Shown in pieces: positions 8,259 through 16,309 of a stretch of 64,000 nucleotides of DNA (positions are counted from its first letter, which is position 1; each line of letters starts with the position of its first letter). Source of the DNA: Litorivita sp040371945 (GTDB taxonomy: Bacteria; Pseudomonadota; Alphaproteobacteria; Rhodobacterales; Rhodobacteraceae). The notes beneath the pieces are model-generated. The model saw only the letters and a list, made by a program, of their open reading frames with translations, was not told the origin of the DNA and made no database searches. Where the stretch lies: positions 62,001-126,000 of the forward strand of contig NZ_BAABWS010000003.1 in the NCBI RefSeq assembly GCF_040371945.1. Reading direction: 5' to 3'. Both the position numbers and the translations under genes were made by a program.

Positions 8259-11200
8259 TCAATGAAAATCGCGGCTTGGAAAGAGGCGCTTTGCTTGGTC
8301 GCGGGGATGCATGGCGCGGGAGGGATAGCGCGACCGCTTGGGTGTGTCGTCGGCGCGAGGGCCTTCGGTGGTTAGGGCTTCTGGCTCTGGGTGGCCCAGT
8401 TCGAAAAGCTTATGCGACATGTCCTGAATGTCCTGCGCGATCAGGTGCACGACGATGCCTTCGCGTTGCAGATAGCCTGTCACACGCAAGAGCCGCGCGC
8501 CCATGACGATACGCCGAAACCGTTCATAGACCTTGGGCCAGACCACCACATTGCTGACGCCGGTTTCATCCTCAAGCGTTAGGAAGATCACACCGGAGGC
8601 CGTGCCGGGGCGCTGCCTCGTGATGACAAGACCGCAGACGCTGTAGCGCCCCAGCGGGATGTCTTGCAGAGCAGCGTGGGTCACAAGCCCGGGGAGGCTG
8701 GGGCGTAGCAGCTCCATCGGGTGGGCGCGCAGGGTCAGGCGGGTAGAGACGTAATCTTCGACGACCTCCTCGCCCAGATGCATGGTAGGCAAAGTGACGG
8801 CGGGTTCATGGATCGCCTCTCCATCAATCGGATCGTTGAACAGCGGCAAGGGGTTGGGGCTTTGGATGGCTTTAACCTGCCACAATGCGTCGCGCCGCGT
8901 CAGCCCGTTATCTGTGAACGCATCGGCTTCGGCCAGCCGTGTCAACGCGTCTGGGCGCAACCCAGCGCGGAGCCATAAGGCCTGTGGGTCAGGATAGCCA
9001 TTGCCCCGCGCTGCTACGATCCAGCCTGCATCTTCTTCTTTGAACCCCTTGATCTGGCGAAAGCCCAATCGCAGTGCCAAAGCCCCATCGGGGCGGCGTT
9101 CCAGCGTATTGTCCCATTCCGAATGGTTGATGCAGATGGGGCGCGTCTCCACCCCATGTTCACGGACATCGCGGACAATCTGCGCGGGCGCATAAAACCC
9201 CATGGGTTGCGAATTCAGCAAAGCACAGGCAAAGATCGCGGGGTGGTGGCATTTCAACCAAGCGGACACATAGGCCAGCATGGCAAAGGCCGCGGCATGG
9301 CTTTCGGGAAAACCATAATCGGCAAAACCCTCGATCTGGCCAAAACAGCGCTCCGCCACTTCTGGCGAATAGCCGTTCTTCAGCATCCCCGCGATGAACT
9401 TGTCACGATAGGTGCCAATCGTTCCCATGCGCCGGAACGACGCCAGTGAGCGACGTAGATGATCGGCCTCTTCGGGCGTGAAGCCCGCGCCGACTTCGGC
9501 GATTCTCAGGGCCTGCTCTTGGAAGAGCGGCACACCCAGCGTGCGTTTGGTCACTTCTTCCAGAGCAGGACCGAAGGGCTCTGCGCTTTCCTGACCGTTT
9601 CGCCGCCGGATATAGGGCTGCACCATATCGCCTTGGATGGGGCCGGGGCGGACAATCGCGACCTCGATCACCAGATCATAAAATTCACGGGGCTTCATCC
9701 GGGGCAGGAAATTCATCTGCGCCCGGCTTTCCACCTGAAAGACACCAATCGCATCAGCGCGACATAGCATGTCATAGGTGGCTCCATCGCCTTGAGGCAC
9801 CGAGGCTATGCTGTGGCTGATATTGTCGTGTTCCTGCATCAGTGCAAAAGCCTTGCGAATACAGCTGAGCATCCCAAGCCCCAGAATATCCACCTTGAGA
9901 ATACCCAAAGCGTCGATATCATCCTTGTCCCAACAGATGACGGTGCGATCTTCCATAGCGGCGTTTTCAATTGGGGCGAGTTCATCCAGCCGTCCTGCTG
10001 TGATAACAAAGCCTCCCACATGTTGCGACAAGTGGCGTGGAAAACCGATGATCTCGCCAATCAGGCGGATGGTTTGCATCAGGCGGCGGTCATTTGGGTC
10101 AAGGCCCAGCTCGCGAATGCGGTCCATATCAACGCCGCCGTCGGTCATACCCCATATCTGACTGGACAGGCCTGCGGTCACATCCTGACTAAGCCCCATG
10201 ACCTTGCCCACCTCGCGGATGGCGGCGCGGGTGCGAAAATGGATCACGGTGGCGCAAAGTCCGGCGCGGTGGCGGCCGTATTTTTGGTAAATCCACTGGA
10301 TCACCTCTTCGCGCCGCTCATGTTCGAAATCGACGTCGATATCCGGCGGCTCCCCGCGGTATTTCGAGACAAACCGTTCGAACACCATGGCGATCGTGTC
10401 TGGGCTGACATCGGTGATGCCCAAAAGATAACACAGAATGGAATTGGCCGCAGACCCGCGCCCCTGACACAAAATCCCCTGAGATTTGGCGAATTGCACA
10501 ATGTCATGCACGGTCAGGAAATAGGCGGGAAAGTTCAATTCCTGCACCACCGCCAGCTCTTTTGCCATCAGCTCCAGCGCCCGCTCGGGCGGGCCATCTG
10601 GGTAGCGGCGCTTCAACCCCTCCTTGGCAAGCCGTTCCAGACGGATCTGTGGGGTTTCCCCTTCCGATTGTTCATGTGGGTATTCATAAGACAGTTCACC
10701 AAGATCAAAGCTGCATTTGTCGGCAATCTCTAATGTCCGCCTTAGGGCAGCCGGATGATCACGGAAAAGACGCGCCATGTCGTTCCCGGCCTTAAGGCGG
10801 CGCTCACCATTGGGCAGCGCACGCCTACCGATCTCATCGATGGTGATATGCTCACGCATACAGGTCAGAACATCAGCCAGTTGCCGACGATTGGCGCGAT
10901 GCATCAGCACATCCCCCACCGCCACCATCGGAGCCGCAGTCTGTAATGCCGCATGTGCGCAAGACCTCAGATAAGCTTGGTCACTACCATCATACTTAGG
11001 AGCCGCTCCTAAGAAGACGTTGTGAGGAAACTTGCGGGCCATTTGGCGAATTTCAGGCACGGCCTCACCTAACGACCCTTGGGGTAACGCGATTAGGATC
11101 ATGCCTTTGCAGGCCGAGATCATATCTTTAATGTAAAGATGACACTGCCCTTTATCCGCGCGGCGTTTACCCAAAGTGAGCAAGCGCGTCAGGCGCTCAT

Positions 11201-11642
11201 AAGCTGCTCGATCTCGTGGCAGGGCAACCCAATCCACAGCGCTGTCTTGCAAAGACAACCGACAGCCGACAATAAGCTTGGGCAGCTTTGCCATGATAGG
11301 TTTATCAAGGGGCGTGCTAGGCCCTATAGCCTGCCGAGAGGAGGAATCCACCCGCTTATGTGACCGTATGTGCAAAGCCTCTTCGGTTTCGCGTTTCAGT
11401 TCTTTGAGTGCTGACCACGCCCGCACAACCCCCGCTAAAGAATTATGATCGGTGATGGCAACCGCCGACAGGCCCAGTTCAGCCGCACGCACGACTAGCT
11501 CTTCTGGGTGGGAGGCCCCGACCAGAAATGTAAAATTCGTGGTCACGCAAAGCTCAGCATAGTCTTGCGCTTGCGCATGGGCCTCAAACAGATCCCGCCG
11601 ATCCGCGTCCACCGAGCGGTGGGCCTGATTGCCCTCGATCAT
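8259..11642 (-). CDS. dnaE2: Error-prone DNA polymerase III alpha subunit DnaE2 (ImuC)
   Basis: A 1127-residue C-family polymerase. The N-terminal PHP domain (TNFTFLVGASHPEELV, AITDHNSLAG) is followed by the palm with the catalytic PPDIDVDFEHERR, the CQGRGSAANS motif, and a C-terminal OB fold (YSVCGLVITRQRPGTASGVI). With ImuA and ImuB it forms the SOS mutasome that copies past lesions. The ATG at 11640-11642 overlaps the imuB stop as ATGA, so translation is coupled; a longer start would run into imuB. It ends the cassette; 30 bases separate it from the recombinase remnant, and no terminator is seen. Confidence 0.95.
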   Translation of the reverse strand: MIEGNQAHRSVDADRRDLFEAHAQAQDYAELCVTTNFTFLVGASHPEELVVRAAELGLSAVAITDHNSLAGVVRAWSALKELKRETEEALHIRSHKRVDSSSRQAIGPSTPLDKPIMAKLPKLIVGCRLSLQDSAVDWVALPRDRAAYERLTRLLTLGKRRADKGQCHLYIKDMISACKGMILIALPQGSLGEAVPEIRQMARKFPHNVFLGAAPKYDGSDQAYLRSCAHAALQTAAPMVAVGDVLMHRANRRQLADVLTCMREHITIDEIGRRALPNGERRLKAGNDMARLFRDHPAALRRTLEIADKCSFDLGELSYEYPHEQSEGETPQIRLERLAKEGLKRRYPDGPPERALELMAKELAVVQELNFPAYFLTVHDIVQFAKSQGILCQGRGSAANSILCYLLGITDVSPDTIAMVFERFVSKYRGEPPDIDVDFEHERREEVIQWIYQKYGRHRAGLCATVIHFRTRAAIREVGKVMGLSQDVTAGLSSQIWGMTDGGVDMDRIRELGLDPNDRRLMQTIRLIGEIIGFPRHLSQHVGGFVITAGRLDELAPIENAAMEDRTVICWDKDDIDALGILKVDILGLGMLSCIRKAFALMQEHDNISHSIASVPQGDGATYDMLCRADAIGVFQVESRAQMNFLPRMKPREFYDLVIEVAIVRPGPIQGDMVQPYIRRRNGQESAEPFGPALEEVTKRTLGVPLFQEQALRIAEVGAGFTPEEADHLRRSLASFRRMGTIGTYRDKFIAGMLKNGYSPEVAERCFGQIEGFADYGFPESHAAAFAMLAYVSAWLKCHHPAIFACALLNSQPMGFYAPAQIVRDVREHGVETRPICINHSEWDNTLERRPDGALALRLGFRQIKGFKEEDAGWIVAARGNGYPDPQALWLRAGLRPDALTRLAEADAFTDNGLTRRDALWQVKAIQSPNPLPLFNDPIDGEAIHEPAVTLPTMHLGEEVVEDYVSTRLTLRAHPMELLRPSLPGLVTHAALQDIPLGRYSVCGLVITRQRPGTASGVIFLTLEDETGVSNVVVWPKVYERFRRIVMGARLLRVTGYLQREGIVVHLIAQDIQDMSHKLFELGHPEPEALTTEGPRADDTPKRSRYPSRAMHPRDQAKRLFPSRDFH

Positions 11643-13117
11643 GCGAACTCCCCTTGCACAAACCAGCCGGGATTCTGCGGCGTATAAAATAGCCAGAGCC
11701 GTCGCCCCTGTGTGGTTTCCACCCGCCAATAATCCCGCATACCAGAACGCCAGTTGTCATCCTCAAGCCACCATTCAGGCATAATGCGCTCTGGGCCAGT
11801 GGCACGGCCTGTGGTGAAGGGGATCCGCCGCCATCTAAATCGCTTTGGTGGCTGTGATCCGTGGCCTGCAATCGGTTCAGGTGCAAACAGGCAAATCGGG
11901 CGAGGTTGTGGGGTGCTCCAACCGCTGGCGGGTTCAGAATAGGCCGTCGGGGCGGTGATAAAACTACGTTCTGGAATATGGCTATCGGCTGGTAAGAAAC
12001 GCTGAATGTTTTCCAGCCCGATCCGGGTGCCTAACCGCGAGATCAAATCATCCAATTTGTCTTTTCCGCCGTCAGCGACATGGCTGATCTGCTGCACCGA
12101 CAAGGCCTCTACTTGTGTAGCTTCCAGCCGCAGTTGATCAATGCCGAAGCCTGCATCAATCTCGCCCAGCCCTCGCTCAAAGAGCGGCAGAATGCGCTGA
12201 GGGTCGCGTAGAGGACGCGCTAGCCGAAGATCAACCTGTTGCCGTTCTTGATCCACCCGTCGCAGTGTTATGCACAAGCCCCGCGCCCCCACCTCATGTG
12301 TTTTGAGCTTCGCACAGAGCTGAACAAGCAGCCTTTCCACACCAGCCATCACATCTGAAAGCAAGCCAATTGGTTCAGGCAAGGTCATGCGAGCCGCGTA
12401 ATGCGGAGGCTCAGCGTGAGGCGAAATCTCTTCGGGCTGCGTACCCAAAGCCTGATCCAGACGCAGCAAAAGGCTAGGCCCAAACCGGCGTGTCAGAGGG
12501 CCGCGCGCGGCCCCAGCCAAGTCACCAATACTGCGCAAGCCTAGGCGCTGTAACGTGATCGATATATTGTCTTCGATCCGCAAGGCCGCAACCGGTAGGG
12601 CTGTCAGGGCAGCCAGTGCCTCACCGCTCGGCGCGACCCCTTCACCATAATGCGCTAATGCCCAGGCTGCCCCACGCGTATCTGCCAGACCGATCTGTGC
12701 CGAAATCCCAGCGCGCATCAGGCGCATGCGTATGTCGGTCAGCATGGCGGCCTCCCCGCCGAATAGATGCGCTGAGCCGGTGACATCCATCACCAGACCA
12801 TCCGCGCCCTCTAGCCCCACCCATGGACAGTAGCGCGTTGCCCAGCGACGGAGCCTTTGTAAAAATCTCTGGTCCTGCTCAGGTTGCGCCATCTGGCTTT
12901 GCAGGTTTGGACAAAAGGCTCGCGCATCCGCGTAGGGCATTCCCTTATATAGGCCCTGCTGTGTCGCTGCGGTATTCAGGCAGTAAATCCGGTTGGCGTT
13001 CTTCTGCTTCAGCGTCAAGGCAAAAGGCCCTTCGATTGGGCGCTGGCGTAAAACCCGGTCACTTGCGAGCCGGGGAAACCATAATGATACGACGCGACGC
13101 TGTATCCCATCGAACAT
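11639..13117 (-). CDS. imuB: ImuB, Y-family polymerase-like SOS mutagenesis protein
   Basis: A 492-residue Y-family fold protein that lacks full polymerase chemistry and acts as the bridge binding the beta clamp, ImuA and DnaE2. The start of the fold reads SLWFPRLASDRVLR, where active polymerases carry acidic residues, while D111 (VMDVTGSAHLFGGE) remains. The C-terminal RDYWRVETTQGRRLWLFY is typical of ImuB. I start at MFDGIQRR (ATG 13115-13117), overlapping imuA by 59 bases; a GTG 24 bases further in is an alternative. The stop overlaps the dnaE2 ATG. Confidence 0.93.
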   Translation of the reverse strand: MFDGIQRRVVSLWFPRLASDRVLRQRPIEGPFALTLKQKNANRIYCLNTAATQQGLYKGMPYADARAFCPNLQSQMAQPEQDQRFLQRLRRWATRYCPWVGLEGADGLVMDVTGSAHLFGGEAAMLTDIRMRLMRAGISAQIGLADTRGAAWALAHYGEGVAPSGEALAALTALPVAALRIEDNISITLQRLGLRSIGDLAGAARGPLTRRFGPSLLLRLDQALGTQPEEISPHAEPPHYAARMTLPEPIGLLSDVMAGVERLLVQLCAKLKTHEVGARGLCITLRRVDQERQQVDLRLARPLRDPQRILPLFERGLGEIDAGFGIDQLRLEATQVEALSVQQISHVADGGKDKLDDLISRLGTRIGLENIQRFLPADSHIPERSFITAPTAYSEPASGWSTPQPRPICLFAPEPIAGHGSQPPKRFRWRRIPFTTGRATGPERIMPEWWLEDDNWRSGMRDYWRVETTQGRRLWLFYTPQNPGWFVQGEFA

Positions 13118-13613
13118 GCCAAACACCCAATGTTCCTGATTTGTTCTTAATAAGCTCCCACCGCTGCAGAGTCGAGTCTTTGGGATCGAACAACGGGCTA
13201 CAACGCCATCGCGTTTCAGCCGCATTGCTGCCCATGCCTTCTGGAATAATTGCGAGCCCTGTACTTTTCCCATCCCTCGCCGCAAGCTGCAACCGCCGCC
13301 CGTCAGTCAAACCCAAAGGCTTATGCAGAGACATGATCACTGGCGATACAACGCCAAATCGCAGGGCCTCTTCGGCAACTGCAAGCGTTTCTGTTTGATT
13401 TGTGGTGTTACAGGTGGTCAGCGCTGAAGGGTCTACGAAATCAGCAAAACCTATTGGGTTGATTTGGGCATTATCCCAATTCTCGCGAACCCAGAGTGTG
13501 TGGCGAGCCAATCGTGCAGTAAGCGCAAAGGCAAACATATACGCACCTGCTCCACAAACCTCATGGGTCCGGGATGTGACAGGCGGAAAAAAAGGAACCT
13601 CGGCATTTTGCAT
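13059..13613 (-). CDS. imuA: ImuA, SOS mutagenesis RecA-like protein
   Basis: A protein of about 184 residues, first in the imuA-imuB-dnaE2 cassette. Its THEVCGAGAYMFAFALTARL region followed by TLWVRENWDNAQINPIGFAD matches ImuA, a RecA/SulA-like protein that interacts with ImuB and RecA. The start is uncertain: ATG 13611-13613 (MQNAEVPFFPPV) is the first methionine close to the conserved part, and upstream in-frame sequence looks non-coding. No good ribosome-binding site precedes it. A LexA-box-like sequence lies six bases upstream. The 3' end overlaps imuB. Confidence 0.82.
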   Translation of the reverse strand: MQNAEVPFFPPVTSRTHEVCGAGAYMFAFALTARLARHTLWVRENWDNAQINPIGFADFVDPSALTTCNTTNQTETLAVAEEALRFGVVSPVIMSLHKPLGLTDGRRLQLAARDGKSTGLAIIPEGMGSNAAETRWRCSPLFDPKDSTLQRWELIKNKSGTLGVWHVRWDTASRRIIMVSPARK

Positions 13614-13618
13614 GGGTA

Positions 13619-13633
13619 GAACGTAGCGAGAAA
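13619..13633 (-). promoter_or_regulatory. Candidate LexA box of the imuA-imuB-dnaE2 cassette
   Basis: Read on the minus strand this is TTTC-N7-GTTC, one mismatch from the alphaproteobacterial LexA consensus GTTC-N7-GTTC. It ends six bases before the imuA ATG used here. A TTGTTT sequence upstream and TACGTT, 18 bases apart, could be promoter boxes overlapping it. Cassettes of this type are LexA-controlled in Caulobacter and other bacteria, which supports the reading. Confidence 0.45.
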
Positions 13634-13822
13634 CACTGGTGCAAAACAATACCACACCTTGGCGCTGTCGCAGCGAAATGACGCTTTGTCCGCGTTGCCG
13701 CCTTTGGAGGGCCAATGGTAAGCGAACAAGCCCGATCAAAAGCGTCGGATGACCGCAAAGAGCCCAACCTGCTCACTGGGCGGGCTGCAGCGAATGTCCG
13801 GTCATGAGTATGAGCACGTTTT

Positions 13823-14170
13823 TCATTTGGCATGCGCTTTCCGGCTGTCGGCCGGTGCCTGTGCGCGGTCGAACATGCCGTAGTCCCGAATGACGCTGGC
13901 GATGCGAAGCCGGTAGTCATCAAACACGCCGCCGCGCCCTTTTGTCTGTGCACCGCGATGCGCACTCAAATTGCGCCATTGGGCAATGGCCGCTTCATCC
14001 TCGAAAAAGGACAGCGACAGGATTTTGTGCGGGTTGGTTAGGCTCTGGAAGCGCTCGACTGAGATAAAGCCCTCGATCTCGTTCAGCATCGGGCGCATCT
14101 GCGCGGCAATGTCGAGATAGTCGTCCTTGCGGCCCGTCGCCGGTTCGACTTCAAAAATGACAGCGATCAT
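13823..14170 (-). CDS. Antibiotic biosynthesis monooxygenase (ABM) domain protein
   Basis: A 115-residue protein of the dimeric alpha-beta-barrel ABM family (MIAVIFEVEPATGRKDDYLD, GFISVERFQSLTNPHKILSL, FFEDEAAIAQWR). Members include cofactor-free monooxygenases acting on quinones or haem and many of unknown substrate. Its ATG overlaps the stop of the upstream NIPSNAP gene as ATGA, so the two proteins, both of this fold, are made together. The pair is transcribed divergently from an ArsR-type regulator. The C-terminal tail after DYGMF is lysine-, arginine- and alanine-rich and not part of the fold. Confidence 0.82.
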   Translation of the reverse strand: MIAVIFEVEPATGRKDDYLDIAAQMRPMLNEIEGFISVERFQSLTNPHKILSLSFFEDEAAIAQWRNLSAHRGAQTKGRGGVFDDYRLRIASVIRDYGMFDRAQAPADSRKAHAK

Positions 14171-14490
14171 GCGCTGTTTCCATGCGGCGCAGATGCGAGC
14201 TTCAGAAAGGTCCGGTCCTCGCGCAGCAGGAATTTTTCCTTCTGGGCAAACTCGTAGTTTTCGCGACCGAGCGGGTCGGCGGCCAGACGGGCGCGGTAGG
14301 CCTCGTAGCCAGAGAGGCTTGCCACGTTGTAGATGCCGTAGGCGAGCGTCGAAGACCCTTCATGCGGCGCATAGTAGCCGATCAAATCCGCACCACAGCG
14401 CGGTATCGCCCGACCCCAGTTACGCGAGTACTCTTCGAATTGAGCCTTCTTTGTCGGGTCAATGTGGTAGCGGATGATACAGGTCAACAT
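14167..14490 (-). CDS. NIPSNAP family protein
   Basis: A 107-residue NIPSNAP-domain protein (MLTCIIRYHIDPTKKAQFEE, the LIGYYAPHEGSSTLAYGIYN core, and RENYEFAQKEKFLLREDRTF). The domain is a small alpha-beta barrel related to ABM; bacterial functions are mostly unknown. AAGGAC eight bases before the ATG supports the start. It is first in a two-gene operon with the ABM gene and divergent from the ArsR regulator, whose palindromic site lies in the shared 74-base gap. Control by that regulator is therefore likely. Confidence 0.85.
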   Translation of the reverse strand: MLTCIIRYHIDPTKKAQFEEYSRNWGRAIPRCGADLIGYYAPHEGSSTLAYGIYNVASLSGYEAYRARLAADPLGRENYEFAQKEKFLLREDRTFLKLASAPHGNSA

Positions 14491-14546
14491 GGCTTAGTCC
14501 TTTCAAGGTATTTTCAAACGTCTAGCCTATTGTGGTGATGAAATGC

Positions 14547-14562
14547 TTCGATTAGCATCGAA
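14547..14562. promoter_or_regulatory. Palindromic operator between NIPSNAP/ABM and arsR-type genes
   Basis: TTCGAT-TAGC-ATCGAA is a perfect six-base inverted repeat with a four-base centre. It ends two bases before the ArsR-type start codon and sits in the gap between divergent genes, as expected for an autoregulatory ArsR site that also controls the NIPSNAP-ABM operon. Confidence 0.6.
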
Positions 14563-14564
14563 CT

Positions 14565-15248
14565 ATGAAAGAAGGTCCCGATATCGCCCATATCGCCGCC
14601 TTGATCGGTGATCCCGCCCGCGCGAACATGCTGACCGCCCTGATGAGCGGGAAGGCATTAACGGTGAGCGAATTAGCTGAAGAAGCGGGCGTCACGATCC
14701 AAACGGCGAGTTCGCATCTGTCGAAACTTGATCAAGGTGGGTTGCTCAGGCCGCGCAAACAAGGACGACACAAGTATTTTTCGCTGGCCAACGATGATGT
14801 TGCGCAGGTTTTGGAAGGTCTGATGGGGCTTGCCGCAGGATCGGGTCATTTGCGAACACGAACCGGTCCCAAGGATCTCGAATTGCGTCAGGCGCGTGTT
14901 TGCTACAACCATCTTGCGGGCGATATGGGCACCCAGATGTTCGACAGCCTTATGGCACAAGGCCATCTTGTCCTTGAACAAGAAGGCCTTCAATTGACCC
15001 CTTCTGGCGCTACATTCGTAAGAACTCTCAACATTGATCTTGACGCCTTAACCCAAAACAAATCCCCGCTGTGCCGGGAGTGTCTCGACTGGAGCGAACG
15101 CAGATCGCATCTTGCTGGAAGTCTGGGCCGCGCTTTGCTTAGCCGGTTCGAGGAACTGTCATGGGCGACGCGAAACCAGAAGACCCGCATTGTTTCATTT
15201 TCCGATGACGGCGCTCGAGAATTTGAACGCCTCTTTTCTGTCGGCTGA
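14565..15248 (+). CDS. ArsR/SmtB-type winged-helix transcriptional regulator
   Basis: A 227-residue regulator. Residues about 8-75 form the ArsR winged helix (IGDPARANMLTALMSGKALT, recognition part AGVTIQTASSHLSKLDQGGL). The larger C-terminal half contains YNHLAGDMG and CRECLDWSERRSHLAGSLG, found in two-domain ArsR regulators rather than in classical metal sensors. Three cysteines (RVCYN, CREC) could sense thiol-reactive compounds, but that is inference. There is no ribosome-binding site before the ATG, because the palindrome occupies that place, so the message may be leaderless. It is divergent from the NIPSNAP-ABM pair. Confidence 0.88.
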   Translation: MKEGPDIAHIAALIGDPARANMLTALMSGKALTVSELAEEAGVTIQTASSHLSKLDQGGLLRPRKQGRHKYFSLANDDVAQVLEGLMGLAAGSGHLRTRTGPKDLELRQARVCYNHLAGDMGTQMFDSLMAQGHLVLEQEGLQLTPSGATFVRTLNIDLDALTQNKSPLCRECLDWSERRSHLAGSLGRALLSRFEELSWATRNQKTRIVSFSDDGAREFERLFSVG

Positions 15249-15357
15249 TTTGCTTTGAATAGCTTAAAGCGGTCATCGGTACAGCCGCGGCGAATTCATA
15301 CGCCGTCCCGCAGTGCGGATGTCGGTACGGATCGCAGCGAACGGCCGCTCTCCGCCC

Positions 15358-15591
15358 TTACCCCCCACCGATACCTTGCACCCGCCTTCCGAACCGCTCT
15401 GCCATGGTCATCGGATGCTCCCCAAGCGAGCTCTCTAGCACCTCAATGCGCGTCCATGAAATCGGGGAACTCGACCTCTGTGACCCCAGACGCCCCCGCG
15501 CGGGAGATGAACAGGCCAAGGAGCATGCGGTCCAGCATGCGGATGTGTTCGGCGTGATTGGCGGTCTTGATGTCTACGGCTTCTTCGTCAT
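15358..15591 (-). pseudogene. Decayed small ORFs of unknown origin
   Basis: An ATG at 15589-15591 has a good ribosome-binding site (AGGAG, six bases) but its frame stops after five codons. The adjacent frame reads VDIKTANHAEHIRMLDRMLL then GLFISRAGASGV and stops at 15443. A third frame continues as TRIEVLESSLGEHPMTMAER then FGRRVQGIGGG to a stop at 15358. These look like pieces of one or two small genes broken by single-base changes. I do not recognise the families. Confidence 0.4.
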
Positions 15592-15722
15592 CTCGATCTC
15601 CTAATCGATAAGATGAACCAGAAATCCTCTGTTATTCAAATCCTCAAATCTGTCCCAGAGGTGCTGACGTAAGACACTTTAATGTAGAATTTTCTCAACC
15701 TTTCGAAGGAGTAATACTGCGT

Positions 15723-15797
15723 TTGGTCATTGACGAGAACGCCAAGTTGAAACGGTGGCTGGCTGAAGCGATGCTGGACAACCACCCTCCGCTGAAG
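15723..15797 (+). mobile_element. IS3-family OrfA fragment (IS407-like C-terminal part)
   Basis: The translation VIDENAKLKRWLAEAMLDNH matches the leucine-zipper end of IS3-family OrfA proteins (consensus ENARLKKLLAEAMLD). The similarity stops after about 25 codons on each side. No terminal inverted repeats or OrfB follow, so this is a remnant. Confidence 0.6.
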
Positions 15798-15991
15798 CGC
15801 GGCGTGTGCTTTAGAAATTTGAGGGCTCCGCGCAGGCCGCGCTTACCCAAACTGAAACCAAGGAATATGGAAGCCAGACCCGCAGCCTCTCGTTATGAAA
15901 AAGCGAGCCTTGGGGGAGGTCATGCTGAAGTCAATACGGCCCGACTCTTAGCACAAACTTCATTATGCGTCTTTGTGGTTGGTGTTGCTGT

Positions 15992-16213
15992 CCGTCGTCG
16001 TTCGGATGACAGTTCCTTCAGACGCCCGCGCAGCTCGGTGTCTTCGGGCCGCTTCGGCCTACGCCGATAGACACGCGGATCTATCCCAGCCAAAGCGCAG
16101 GCATCTCGACACCAAGATCATCCGCCACCTGCTTACGCGTTAGCCCGCGGGCCAGTGCTAAGCGCACCGCATCAGCGCGGAATTCGTCCGTGCGTTTCAG
16201 TCCTATAGTTCAT
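15992..16213 (-). mobile_element. Remnant of a second IS3-type element (OrfA start and OrfB start)
   Basis: On the minus strand, an AAGGAG site and ATG (16211-16213) are followed, after a frame change, by LKRTDEFRADAVRLALARGL then TRKQVADDLGV (16090-16200). This is the helix-turn-helix start of an IS3-type OrfA. After a stop the frame VYRRRPKRPEDTELRGRLKE then LSSERRR (15992-16072) matches the beginning of an OrfB integrase subunit. Most of the element is missing, and its orientation is opposite to the other fragment. Confidence 0.6.
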
Positions 16214-16290
16214 CTCCTTAGTTGCAATAAATGCTATCAAAGGAGCGGCATCAAAGCGCGACAGGTCCACATCTTCTCGCCTTGCTCTGG

Positions 16291-16309
16291 GGCGGGATTA
16301 TGTCCCGCC
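16291..16309 (-). terminator. Hairpin overlapping the stop codon of the spermidine synthase gene
   Basis: GGCGGGA (16291-16297) pairs perfectly with TCCCGCC (16303-16309), and the five-base loop contains the gene's TAA stop. No T-tract follows on the minus strand, so intrinsic termination is doubtful; the hairpin may act in 3'-end protection. Confidence 0.35.

Larger units (their letters stand above)
15249..16297. other. Gene-poor stretch with decayed ORFs and IS3 fragments
   Basis: About 1 kb between the ArsR-type regulator and the spermidine synthase gene carries no intact gene. It contains fragments of protein-like sequence with stops and frameshifts, two different IS3-type transposase fragments and short unassigned segments. 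These are listed separately. It forms the right end of the accessory region that begins after tRNA-Thr. Confidence 0.7.

Noticed and set aside
15255..15557. 100-codon plus-strand frame after the ArsR-type gene
   Set aside because: Its translation is Arg/Ser/Pro-rich without motif, and it runs antisense to more protein-like frames.
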